Origin: Epiperipatus broadwayi
Lineage: Eukaryota > Onychophora > Udeonychophora > Euonychophora > Peripatidae
Reading direction: 5' to 3'
DNA length: 64,000 bases
NCBI GenBank assembly: GCA_028023455.1
Contig: JAQFVV010012435.1
Span: 3,412,001-3,476,000 of the forward strand
Part shown: positions 47,186 to 58,661 of the stretch, piece after piece
Numbering within the stretch: position 1 is the first letter of the stretch
How the letters are laid out: every line of letters starts with the position of its first letter
The notes under the pieces: model-generated
Told to the model about the DNA's origin: nothing
What the model saw: the letters and a program-made list of their open reading frames with translations, nothing else
Database searches by the model: none
Made by a program: the position numbers and the translations under genes

Positions 47186-49539
47186 ATAGTACTTACTCTC
47201 AATGTTAATTTTAGTCCCTTTAATAACAATTCAATGTTATAGACACTTGACAACTGTCAAATGTGTGCACATATATATTTGCTAGAAGATTAACCCATAA
47301 TCAAAATCAATATGCTTAATTAGTGTACCACCCACACATGCTGACTATTATTACTAAAGCTTCTATGTGTTACACTAGATCCTATTCATGAAATCAACAA
47401 CCACAAAATTTGAAGCTGTAAACAAATCATGGTATTTATACATAATAAGAACTTATATAGTGATTATGGGTATGAAGATTACTGTACCCACTGCAGAGTA
47501 AAATATCTAAATCTATGTATATATATACAGTAGTAATCACAATAATAATTCAAAGGCAAAACATCTAAATAAAACTTCATGTGGTATCCATGGATCATTT
47601 TATACATGAATGCACCCACAATCATATTCCTTTCTTTACTTTCAGACACATATGGCAAAATTAAAAAAAAACTGTCAATAATTTAAACAGTTCAACACTT
47701 TATACAAAAAAACTATATACATACATTTATATATGTCATGTACAAATATGTATCAACAATTTCAAAAGTTCTAAGGCATTATTATTTATAAAAAATTAGA
47801 TTCTAACAAAAAACAATCAATGCAGATTCTTAAACTTTAGTATTGCTTTCTTTAACATTTTTATTAAAGATTGTCAATAGTGTGGAAGGGGAGGGGAAAA
47901 AAAAACTTGTTTAAATTCTTTCAAATAATTTTCTTTTAAAACTTTAAAAGGGGAAGAAAAAAACAAAAATTATAAAAATAATTTGTTTATTAATTAACTT
48001 ATCAACTGACAATTACAATTGGATTTTAAATAGAAACATTACTAATATTAAAAAAAAAGATAAAACATGAAAGATATAAAAAAGATAAAAGTAGACATAA
48101 AAAATACAGTCTTATGGTACTGGCTTACTGGTAAGATCTTAATAATAGTTCATGTGAAAACTTTTTTTTCTTCAGTCTTCATGAAAGATTGATTATATAT
48201 GCATATGCACACTGACAGGCCAATGTTAGTTCTTGTATCTTTTTTGTTTCATAGGTAAAGTATTGGAGTATAATGGAGATGCTTTCTCAGCAAGTAGAAA
48301 TGTATTGTTTCAATGGCCCAATATTGTAATAACTGGCTGGTGTTTAATCAGTTAGCAAGCCAAATTAATATATGATGGCTATATGTTCATGGTGGAGAGT
48401 GGAGTTCATTTCTGATGCTTTAGAAACACAATATTAAACAAGATCATTGGTAATAGTTCTGAGTTCATCATCTAGCCATTCATAGATAAAATGCAGTGAA
48501 ATCATTATTGAAGTTACTAGAACAAAATGCAGAGTGCTGAATAGAAAAGCAGAAGAATGAGTATGTGTAAATCAGAAGAATGAGTAATCAGGAATAAGTA
48601 AGCAGAATAAAATATATTTTTTCAGTTGTACTTTTTATAAACTAAAATACATTGTTTAGCCCACTCAAGAATTTTCGGAAGTTCTACTAATTGGCAAGCC
48701 AATGATCACATTTTTGAAACCCAGATAAGCCAACAATTTTTAATTAAAGAATTCATCAAATTTATAATTACATGAAAGTGAAATTTTACAGATAACAAAT
48801 ATAAACTGGGAACAATATTTAACGAAGTAAAAAAATGATTTTGTTAAAATTTTAATTAATACAATGAACTGATTAATAAGGAGCTTTAACTTTAAGCATT
48901 GTTCCTAAAATATATTAAAAAAAACTTTTACAAAATAATAAATTTGACTACAAAGTACATATTTCCAATTTTTTTTACATTTAAATAAACTGAGCCATCA
49001 TTATAAACATATATGTTAATGTGTGCATATATATTGTTCCAGGCATTATTAAATGGCCTTGCACAAAGTCTGTATTAAGCACAACAAATATAAAAATGTG
49101 CTAGATTAATAATGGAGGTTCAGTCTGAGCAGTAGAATACCCACACACACAAATTTAAATATTGTACATGTATAATAAACTCATGTATTTTTTTATTTTT
49201 GCTTTTCCTTTTTGTTATTTTTTATGATATGTCATTATATGTAATTGCTTTTTTTTTTCCAACATACTTGTATATTTTTTTTAATTACTTTTCTAAAGAT
49301 TGTAATTTTATTCCATAAGCAAGTAATGTTAATTGCTTTTGCAAAAATCTGATCAAAAGCAAAAGGTTTGATAATGCTATAATTAAACTGTTATCTCTTT
49401 AAAAAAATTTTTTTTGAATTGATTTTGTAAGCAAGTGGTCTGGGTTATTCAAGATGGATGTCAAACTTAAAATGTAGAATTTAATCGGAAAAATATAAAG
49501 GAATGTTTGCAATCTAAGTGATAAGCTAAATTAAAAGGA
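47186..49539. other. AT-rich DNA, nothing recognised
   Basis: No gene or shared repeat seen. Homopolymer A/T tracts near 47890, 48050 and 49250. Confidence 0.5.
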
Positions 49540-50100
49540 TTGGCTGATTCATTCTTCTCAGAGGGATATCTGAATTGGTTCTTATTAGTGGGATTGATAG
49601 TGCTGTGGGATTCATTCTTTCTTTGGCAGCCATTCTGGGCAAGTCATTCTTTTTTGTGGCTCCAGAATTCTCCAAGCAACCAGCTACTTAGAGATTCATT
49701 TACGAATAGGACTATTAGTGACATTCTTAAGAACAAATCCATTATACAGTTCTTTTAAGAACTCTTGTCTTTGTGGATTCGAGTAACCATTGGAGATAGC
49801 TTATGAAAATTTATTAATAATCCTAATTATTATTAGATATATAAAAAAAGAAGATATGAAGCAATATACTAGAGATTCCAGCAAAATGATCGTGGGGTAG
49901 ACAACTAGCCAGTGCACTGCCCTTTCTCTGTCCCAAGCCACCATGATGTGACCATGCCAATTCCAGCCACCCATGATGATGACAAATGCCGCCTCGCTAA
50001 ATGGATGAAATCTTCACCACACAGCCAGTTAACTTGAAGCCCACTCAAGAGTCCAGAGGAGAAGAATGAAGACGCAGATATAAGTTTATTTTAAGATATT
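49540..50100. other. GC-richer patch of unknown origin
   Basis: GATTCATTCTT-like words recur (49546, 49609, 49644, 49692). A 72-codon frame at 49540-49758 has a non-ATG start and is Phe/Trp-rich; it seems a by-product of the repeats. Bases 49890-50070 are GC-rich without an open frame. Possibly a decayed mobile element. Confidence 0.3.
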
Positions 50101-51702
50101 TATTAATATTGAAATAATTAACTTTGATATTTCCAATTAGATATATTATTTTTTGTTATTATTATCAATCATTTAAAAAAGAGAGAGAGTCTTTTGCATA
50201 TGTATATGAATTTGCGGTTATTATGGACATAAATGATAAAGCTCTTACTGAAATCCTTTGAGTCAATTTTTCTATTTCAAATTCTAGTATTTTCAACAAA
50301 GATTGCAATGAGATTCTTTTTTTTTTTGTTGATATTCATTTTCCTCTTGTTGTTACTCCTGGAATTCGTCATATATGGATATACATGTATGTATATGCGT
50401 ACATACGCTTATAATATTCGGTAAATACGATATCTCATGCTGAATATCTAAAAAATGTATTTAACCATATATCCTTTTTAAGTTTTTTTTTTTTTGTCAC
50501 TACTGCACCTTATGATGCGTGCAAGAAGGGATTGATCTATTATAGATTCCCTGTAAACAAGTACTCTAATAACTTTATATTTAAAGTAATAGTAAGTGTA
50601 TAATTGTGCTGCGCATATATACATGTACAGGAATTTATCTATAGCAAGAGAGAAATAGATACAGTACCTTATGGTGAGTACGATATAGTATCTGAGCCAA
50701 TGCAACCTTGTTGACTTGTTGAAAAGTATGAAATTAGTGAAATATTTCATATTGCAAATATACGTATGCATAGTTGTCTTTTTTTTTTATTTGCTATCAA
50801 TAAAAAGGGTTTTAAAGCACTGAGTAAAAGCACATGCCTGTATGATGGAAAATCTCATATCTGTATATCAAATCACACAAAGTAAAATTTATTTCTATTG
50901 GGTAAAAGGAGCTCAGACCACTTCCATTACTTATAAACATTATAAATAGCTTTAGGGATTTATTATTTTTCTTATTTAAAATTGTATTTTATCTATTTCA
51001 ATGCCTCGAATATATATGGTTTGGGATAATTAATTATTTAGTATTTTGTTATGATATCATCATTAGTATGAAATGGTGGTGGGTATTTGGGATTAAATAA
51101 ATATTTAATCATAATATTAAACTTGTTTTTTCATTTTCATATTATTATTTATATTGATCAAAATGTATTCTTTCCTTATCAACCACATACCGGTAATAAT
51201 CATTTAACTTACCCATTTGAAGACCCTAGATTGTAGAGTGACTGAGCTAGCCACTAAGGGATATCACTCTACTGGGGTGTTAAATCTTATTCCTATGCTC
51301 CGCTGAACATATGGTATTGCACATTCTTCTAGGAGGGTGAAAAATTCATTTTTTTGATTCTTTTCTAGAAGTGGCACGCAAAAGTCTATTTTGTAAATAG
51401 ATTTTTCAAAGGTGTGTACTTGCCATTGTTCTAAATATTTGGGCATTCAAATAAGATATCAACTAAAGGGTATTTTTAACTGGAAGAGTCCTGTCAATCC
51501 ACTCTTTCTATCAATTTAGCTGGAAGTACCAATATACATGAGTACAGACAATCGGCTAGATTGATATTCATTTCTTTACCTGTTGAATCTTGGTCACTTC
51601 ATGCTCAGTGCAAGATTAGGAAAAGAATTCTGCAGGGAGTATGGACTGGTACAATATATTAATTCTAATATTTTCATGGATAAATGATGATTTCATATTA
51701 TT
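50101..51702. other. AT-rich DNA, no gene seen
   Basis: Contains a minus-strand TAGCTCAGTCA (51239-51249) preceded on that strand by GTGGC and followed about 30 bases on by TCTTCAAATGGG, a possible decayed A box/B box pair of a tRNA-derived SINE. Other frames are not convincing. Confidence 0.35.
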
Positions 51703-52108
51703 ATTATTTTGGGGATATTTTGTGTGGTAAAATAGCTAAATAGCTGATGTTTTGGTACAATAATAAGTACCTTTTTCAAAGCATTCTCTTTCTCAAATCA
51801 TATGAATGCATGTGAGATTTAAAATTGTTTTTATCATTTTGTTTCTCCTCATACTTACATTCTATTGGTTAAGAAGTTTTAAATTTTAATTTGTCCTCCA
51901 ATAGCTTCTTCCAAATGTTGTTAATCTTCTTTAATTCACACATTTTATTTACACTCTTGGTATTTTAAAAAACTCTATAGCTTCTCTTAGCAAATCTCAC
52001 ACACATTCGTATGATTTGAGAAAGAGAATGCTTTAAAAAGGTACTTGTTATTGCACCAAAATATCAGCTATTTAGCTATTTTACCACACGGAATATTCTG
52101 AAAATAAT
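51703..52108. mobile_element. MITE-like element with about 117-base inverted ends
   Basis: The left arm 51703-51820 and right arm 51992-52108 are inverted copies with few mismatches: ATTATTTT at the tip, TGTGTGGTAAAATAGCTAAA, TTTTGGTACAATAA, GCATTCTCTTTCTCAAATCA. The 170-base centre has no frame. No relative was found elsewhere in the window. Confidence 0.8.
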
Positions 52109-53849
52109 ATATATATATATATATGTATGTAATACCACATCTAATTAAAAAGCACAACCTAAAACTGAACTTAATCAGGTGCTTAGCTAAGATAAACTTT
52201 TACATTTGAATTAACTATTGGAAGGGAGAAGCTCTATTTCAATATATTAATGTAAAAGAAATATTAAGTCGGGGTTAGTAAAATTTATTGCATCAAGTAC
52301 ATTTTTAATACTTTCACATCATCTTCATGGTTAGTTTGTTAAGAACATTATTTTTTTGCTGATTTGAATGCCTTCAGTAGTCGAACCATGAATATGACTT
52401 AAAAATTACTGATTTCTCATACATTTGTTTCAATAACAAATTGGCCTTATCAGGTATGTTAAATAATAAGGCATCTCCCAAATATTTTCTTAAGAAGTTA
52501 TCAAAGTTTGTTTAAATTAATATATTCTTATCTATTTTATTTTTAAAATATATAGTCATACTTTTTTTAGTTATTTTAAAATTTATTAAGTATCACCCCA
52601 CTATGCAAGATAAGGACAATTATAGTCTTAATTTAAATCTCAGGTGAATTAGTATTTACTATAAATGCTAAATTGAATAGGCTATAGTTGGGTTGAAAAT
52701 ATTTTCAAAGCATAGAGCATTTTCTAAAATAAATTTAACATTGAATATCATTAATTGCTATCTAACATACAATATATTGAACATATATTTTTAATGCAAC
52801 TTAGCATTATCATGTACATAAACATTTAAATTTTGTTAAACATCTCAGAATACTGACACAAGTCTAAAATTTACTCATATATAAAAACTTATTCAGGAGA
52901 TGACTATGCATAAATAAGTCAAAACATCAAAAAATAACAGTAACTATTTAAAAACATATTTGCAACAAAAATGCCTAACGTATATGAATATGAAAATATT
53001 CCAGTGCATATCGCTAACTCAAAATTCAAATACAAAATGTCCATGTCATCCTCCCAAACTTTATGTTTTTTCAGAAATACCCTTTGTGAATAAATATAAA
53101 GTTCAGATTTTATATTTACTCGCAGAGGGCGTTGCTGAAAAATTAACTTTTGGGAGGGTTATATGAACATTTTATTAATATATATAAGATCGAAATAAAG
53201 ATTAACCCATAGTTTTCAGTCAGAAAAAAAGAAGAAATTGATGAAGAAATTATAAATAAAAAAATCAATAGTATATTGCTAAGTATTTCATAAGAAGTTT
53301 AAGTGACAGATGGAACCATGATTCATGAACCTTGAGTCCCAAAGTCTACCCCTCTACTGTTTCACTAAAACACTCAAAGGAGAAAATTATTGACAAAAGG
53401 TTTATATCTTAATTACTTACTTAGTTATTTTTCGATGTTGTTATCGTAGAATTTATAATCCTTTTTATATGAGCTGGGCATCTAATATTTATAATGAAGT
53501 ATTCTAACAATGAATGTTTTTCTATAAATTAAATTCTTAAGTTGTTTGCTAATTTTAAAAATACTTGTATTGGAGAAAAATATGAAAATATATAAACCAT
53601 TTTATTATGCAGAATGTCTATTATATATACTGTTTTGATATATAGTATAGGATAATTATCAAAACGCATTTTCCAAAGAATTAAAAAAAAATTGAGGCCA
53701 AATAAATTAGCTATTTAAAGTAAAAATTATTTTATATATAATTTATATGCTTAAGAATACCCTGCAATGTTTATTGCAGTGGTAGAGAGTTCCATTTCAA
53801 AAAAATAAACTTAATTCATAGAAAAGGTACAATACAGGGGATGCAATAA
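52109..53849. other. AT-rich DNA, nothing recognised
   Basis: A (TA)n run lies at about 52109-52124. A 68-codon frame at 52960-53166 has no recognised motif. Confidence 0.45.
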
Positions 53850-54350
53850 AATTTAAATATAGTTAGGAGCTTGCATTTGATGTTCCATCATTTTGTGGTA
53901 AACACTAATAACAATTCTGTAGAATGTACAAAGAGAGATTTACAAATAAAATGCAACCAGCCTAATGATTGAGGTGTACATCAAGAAAGTTACAAAAACC
54001 ACAATATTTGGTCATAATGATTTAAAAGAAAGATTGGGTATAAATATGAAATACAATAAGAAATTTGCATATGGCGTTCTATTGTTTACAAGGATAGTTT
54101 AAAAGAAATACAGAAAAATGTAAAAATGGAATTATAAGTCAATGTTCACACTTTTGTGGGCATTTCAAATGGCTGGCCCAATAATGAGGTATTACATCAA
54201 ATGAGTTATGAAATTACAATAATCGCTTCCAGTAGTTAAAGAAATTGAGTATCAATATGAATCACAGTTAGGAACATGCATTTGCCATTCCATTGTTTGG
54301 CAGGATACACTAAATGAGTTTTACAAACATGTCCATAGGGAGTAATACCC
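53850..54350 (+). repeat. Three degenerate tandem units of about 205 bases
   Basis: Marker block TAGTTAGGAGCTTGCATTTG-TTCCATCATTTTGTGG at 53858 recurs as AAATTTGCATATGGCGTTC at 54060 and as AGTTAGGAACATGCATTTGCC at 54264. Shared words lie between, such as AAATACAATAAG and GGTATAAATATGAA/GAGTATCAATATGAA. Confidence 0.5.
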
Positions 54351-55258
54351 TAAATAAAAAAAATATAAAGTCACATAGGTGTTGGTATAGAGCTAATGTA
54401 TCCTAGATAACAGTTGTACCCTGTCTTATCTAATACTCAAACTACATTATTCTCTGAATGATGAACTAATCATTTATTCTTTCCTATGATTAAAAATTAA
54501 TAAATATATATACAAATTTTAAAATATTAATTTGTTTTAAGGAAAATAATATGGTGGTACTTTAATCATATTTAAGCATTATAATGTAAGTAAGAAGTGT
54601 CAAGAGTTTGAAACTGTTTTCTTCTAGAAGCAAATGTTAATCTTTAATATATTGTAAAGGAGAAAAAATGACATTCCACATTCATTCACATGAAATTTTG
54701 TATAACATTTGATTTTTAATTCTACTCATTTTATGTAACCAATATCCTTTAAGAATTAGTTGAGAATCAAAACTCAATATTAGACAGAAGAATTCAAACT
54801 TTATTCGAATTGTTCAAATACATTCAGCTGTTATTTTGATAGTATTTTTCTTTCTTCTTCATATGTCATTAATAGGACCAATGACTATATTAGCATAATA
54901 CTTGAACCAGTGTGTTGTGCTATTACTAACAGTTGAATGGGTCTAAAATGTTTAAACAAGGTTCAACCTTTTCTCAAAACTTTTATTAATATTAAATGAT
55001 GAAAATAGTCCAATATATAACTGCAACCAAAATATCATCATGACATTTTCAGCCAAATACTCAGTGGCATTCATGTATTACTTTTCTACTTTAATTATAT
55101 TAGCATATTTTTCTAACTATATTTGAAATTGTTACATTTTGTTTTACAAGAGTCAAATGTATTCCATCTATAATACTGACACCATCCATTTTGGATAAAT
55201 ATAATCATTTGCTAAACTAGAGATTATTTCTAGCACAGATATAAACTTTAAACTTCAG
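54351..55258. other. AT-rich DNA, nothing recognised
   Basis: No supported gene or repeat before the element at 55272. Confidence 0.5.
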
Positions 55259-55271
55259 TTAAAGATTAATA
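55259..55271. repeat. Target-site duplication of the 311-base concatemer (left)
   Basis: TTAAAGATTAATA, identical to 56006-56018. The last two bases also belong to the inverted arm, so at least 11 bases are independent evidence. Confidence 0.75.
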
Positions 55272-55351
55272 ATATTTATTTTTACAAATGCAGACGGTAT
55301 TGAAATCAAACTGAGAGAGTGCAAACCTCTCGAGCGTTTAGCCAATCAGAT

Positions 55352-55662
55352 CGCTTGAGAGGTTTGCACTCTCTCAGTTTGATTTCAATACCATCTGCGT
55401 TTGTAGAAATAAATATTATTTACATATATTGCTGCAAGTTATAACATCTAAAAACTACTGCGTAGTAAATCGAAAGATTTCATGCTGTATGTTTATAATT
55501 AGAACTCAGTGAGTTAAGTGTGAAGATATTTAAGATTCACGCTTGCAGATCTAAGTACTTTGGACTGGCTTGGATATATAGACAGACAAGTAAAGAAGAG
55601 AGTGGAACCACTCTTTTCTTGTTAAATTCTTTGTCACAGTATTTGCGATCTGATTGGCTAAA
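55352..55662 (+). repeat. 311-base tandem unit 1
   Basis: Starts CGCTTGAGAGGTTTGCAC and ends GATCTGATTGGCTAAA. It differs from unit 2 near 55505, 55542 and 55647. It holds adjacent hairpins at 55454-55466 and 55467-55480 and a 13-pair hairpin at 55593-55620. Confidence 0.9.
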
Positions 55663-55973
55663 CGCTTGAGAGGTTTGCACTCTCTCAGTTTGATTTCAAT
55701 ACCATCTGCGTTTGTAGAAATAAATATTATTTACATATATTGCTGCAAGTTATAACATCTAAAAACTACTGCGTAGTAAATCGAAAGATTTCATGCTGTA
55801 TGTTTATAATTAGAACTCAGTGATTTAAGTGTGAAGATATTTAAGATTCACACTTGCAGATCTAAGTACTTTGGACTGGCTTGGATATATAGACAGACAA
55901 GTAAAGAAGAGAGTGGAACCACTCTTTTCTTGTTAAATTCTTTGTCACAGTATTTGCAATCTGATTGGCTAAA
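55663..55973 (+). repeat. 311-base tandem unit 2
   Basis: Same length as unit 1 with no indel. A partial third unit, CGTTTGAGAGGTTTGCACCC, begins at 55974 and stops at the target duplication. Confidence 0.9.
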
Positions 55974-56005
55974 CGTTTGAGAGGTTTGCACCCTCTCAGT
56001 TTGAT

Positions 56006-56018
56006 TTAAAGATTAATA
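56006..56018. repeat. Target-site duplication of the 311-base concatemer (right)
   Basis: TTAAAGATTAATA directly after the partial third unit. Confidence 0.75.
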
Positions 56019-56164
56019 TATCTATCTGATTTTTTTTTAATTAAACACAAACACACATGAAGTTATTTACATTTCTCTTTTTCTTGTGTAATATCTTTAT
56101 AAATATATTAAATAAACTCCATACTTTGGCACTTTCTTTTAAAATCATTTAAATAAAGATACAA

Positions 56165-56245
56165 TGAAAGACAAATGACCCCAAAATTCATTTCATGCTA
56201 AACTAGCACTCATCAGTGGGCCCAGCTCACCATCTGTCATCTATT
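56165..56245 (+). repeat. Short copy of dispersed repeat family A
   Basis: AAATGACCCCAAAATTCATT, TTCATGCTAAACTAGCACTC and ATCAGTGGGCCCAGCTCACC follow the family core. Confidence 0.65.
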
Positions 56246-56618
56246 TGGATTACAACTTCCTCAGATTAATTCCAATTCTGGGATTTTTAAAATTTCAGAG
56301 CAGTAATGCTATTTTTTTACTTTTTTATATCAAACAAAACATGTTTTTTTTTTTTTTGTTTTATATTTTTTTATTTATTTTTGCATCATATACTATTGGG
56401 TTTTATTAAAATATTTTATGACAATAAAATTTTCAGCTGGAAATGTTAAGCTATTTCTGACTGCATCTATTAAGTGGTGCTTGTTCAGGAGTAAAAGATA
56501 TTCAGATAAGTCAGGTTTATCTCGCATATGTCTACATTCATTAAATTGCATTATAATGACAAGAATTGAGGATGTGAATAATATTTCATGTTGTAAATTT
56601 TTTTCAATATATGTTTAG

Positions 56619-56812
56619 TTTAACCACTAAACTTCACATGATCACCATCTCTTATGCTAGCACATAATTGTTATTAAACAGGCTAAACTCTCCATACAGT
56701 AGTGCCACCCTGTGTTTTATGCACAAACCTTCTAGAATCCATTGATTACTCTGGTTGGCACAGGGTGGCACTACTGTATAGAGAGTTTTGCCTGTTTTGT
56801 ATGTTTAGTTTA
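56619..56812. mobile_element. Compact family B element
   Basis: Family end TTAACCACTAAACTTCACAT, ATGATCACCATCTC, then an internal hairpin: CTCTCCATACAGTAGTGCCA is mirrored by GGCACTACTGTATAGAGAG. TATGTTTAGTTTAA occurs at 56610-56623 and again at 56800-56813, directly at both ends. Confidence 0.75.
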
Positions 56813-58070
56813 ATAAGTGTAATATTTGAAGTTGTTATCCTTTTTCTTATCTTGTTTGTAATTAGTTGCTGAAAATATTTTTAATCTGCTATGGAAAAGG
56901 CTTATATTGTATCTTTATTTATTAATAGTAGCTGGGCATGCTTTCAGCTAGAGAAGCCAGATTCATACAAAAAACAGAAAGTGTTTAGTTTCACTTCTGA
57001 AATATCATTAAAGCATATATCATTGTTATCAATGGTCATTAAATTATCTAATTCTGATGTAGAGCTATTTTTTATTTTAAAAAATATAGTACTTACTGCT
57101 TTGTTTGTTTAATCTAGTTATATTAAATCTGGATGTTTATTTGAACACTATTTCAGATTCAAACCTTTCATTTATTTTTATGCTAAATCACAAGCTTAAA
57201 GAATTAATGACTTTTTCAATTAATGAATTATTATTTTTATTTTTATTTTTGCACTTATTTTTCATTTTGTGTTTTCTGATTTCTGCATCTTCATCATTTT
57301 CTTTTTTTTTGTTAATTAATTTTGATAAATCAACACATCTAACAGAATCAGTTTTGTTTTTCAAAAAGAACAAGCTTTCACAGTACATTTTTTATTTTAA
57401 ATCAAGGTATTATACTTTGATGTTTCTAATTATTTTCATTAATACTGAACATCTACTTTTTGATGCAATATTTAAAAAGATTGGTGCCCTTACTAACTAA
57501 CTCTATAAAGTCTTTATTTTGCACCAAACTATGACTTTGTTTCATCATTAGATATGTTTAATATTACTGCTTGTCTTTAATTCTTGCTGTAAGTTTGCCA
57601 TGATAATGAAAAATGTAGAGTTGTTAACCAACTGTTAGCTGATCCAACATTGTTACTTCTTTGATATCAAACCTCTCAAAAAAGACATTGCATTGAACAC
57701 TCAAGTGTTGAAAATAATGAGAGACTGTAAACTGATTAATAATTTTACTTCTACATTTAGAGCTGTTTACAAAGGAAGATTAAAATTGTAAAGATGAATT
57801 AAATGTAAAGAAGATAGATGGAACAAAAATTGCTATAATACATTTGTTCTTTAAAAGTAATATGACTTATGGTAAAGTAATAAAATTTTAAAAATACTAT
57901 GATATTCTTCATATCTTTTCAAAAATTCAAATTTTTTAATATAACACTACTTTTTAAAATTTCTTTATGACTTTTTTATATAAATATTAAATAATTATAT
58001 TACTAAATATAGCACTATAATTAATAAAATACAACTGTGTCAATAAAATAATGTTACATTAATTAACTTT
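56813..58070. other. Region with coding-like frames on both strands
   Basis: Plus: 73 codons at 56891-57112, then 131 codons at 57105-57500 (non-ATG start, Phe/Leu/Ile-rich), long for such AT-rich DNA. Minus: 66 codons at 57188-57388 (Lys/Asn/Glu-rich) and an acidic stretch ending at TGA 56944-56946. No domain is recognised on either strand, and strongly strand-biased T content can lengthen frames. No gene is called. Confidence 0.3.
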
Positions 58071-58300
58071 TGGCCCAATTGTCTAATGGTAATATCATGT
58101 GGGTTTGTAATTATAAATATTCATGACTAAAAAAATTTGAATTCATATATTGGTGAATTTCACTTACTACTGTGAAAAAATAATTAGTCATAAATTTTGG
58201 TTCACCTGTCTAAATGTAATAACATGTGAATTTGTAGTTATATGCATTCATGAGTTGAAAACATTTGAATTCACTTAGTGGTGAATTTTACTTGCATTCG
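58071..58300 (+). repeat. Two tandem tRNA-like repeat heads, about 127-base spacing
   Basis: GGCCCAATTGTCTAATGGTA and, 127 bases on, GGTTCACCTGTCTAAATGTA are each followed by AACATGTGAATTTGTA-like sequence, ATTCATGA and TTTGAATTCA, then a GGTGAATTT block. TCTAATGGTA resembles the A-box region and (A/G)TTTGAATTC a decayed B box, at tRNA-like spacing of about 55 bases. Probably a dimeric tRNA-derived SINE head. Confidence 0.5.
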
Positions 58301-58628
58301 GGAAAGGAAGCATAGCATTATTGTGGGTATTTTTTTTATAAAATATAAAAAAATAAAATTTACTGTATGATTGAGATATTACATATTAAAAAGATATGTA
58401 AATACTGAATGTTATTAATTTAGTTTTAAAATCTTAATACACATTTTTAAAATCATGTTTGAATTTATATCTTGTGAAAAAGAATCTAGTTAGTATGTAT
58501 ATATAAATATAATAGAAGTGAAGACCTAATATCAATGCAAATAGAAATAACCTTTGATATACATGGATATTATTTTCTCATATCTATTCTTTATTATAAT
58601 AACAATCCATGAAAATATTTAATTTGAT

Positions 58629-58661
<33 letters not shown>

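Larger units (their letters stand above)
55272..56005 (+). mobile_element. Inserted concatemer of a 311-base unit with inverted 5' end
   Basis: Order: an inverted 5' piece up to 55336 (the arm can be traced from 55270), a 15-base joint, unit 1 (55352-55662), unit 2 (55663-55973) and the first 32 bases of a third unit. The inverted piece matches the first 67 bases of the unit with four mismatches. Units 1 and 2 differ at three positions by my reading. TTAAAGATTAATA stands on both sides (55259-55271 and 56006-56018), a target-site duplication. No open frame, no poly(A) tail, no recognised family. The unit has several hairpins: GAGAG/CTCTC, ACTAC/GTAGT, AAATC-GAAA-GATTT and AAGAAGAGAGTGG/CCACTCTTTTCTT. 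Confidence 0.8.

Noticed and set aside
55272-56005. Hammerhead ribozyme in the 311-base unit
   Set aside because: No CTGATGA core paired with a GAAA strand in the needed arrangement was found on either strand; the GAAA present is a hairpin loop.
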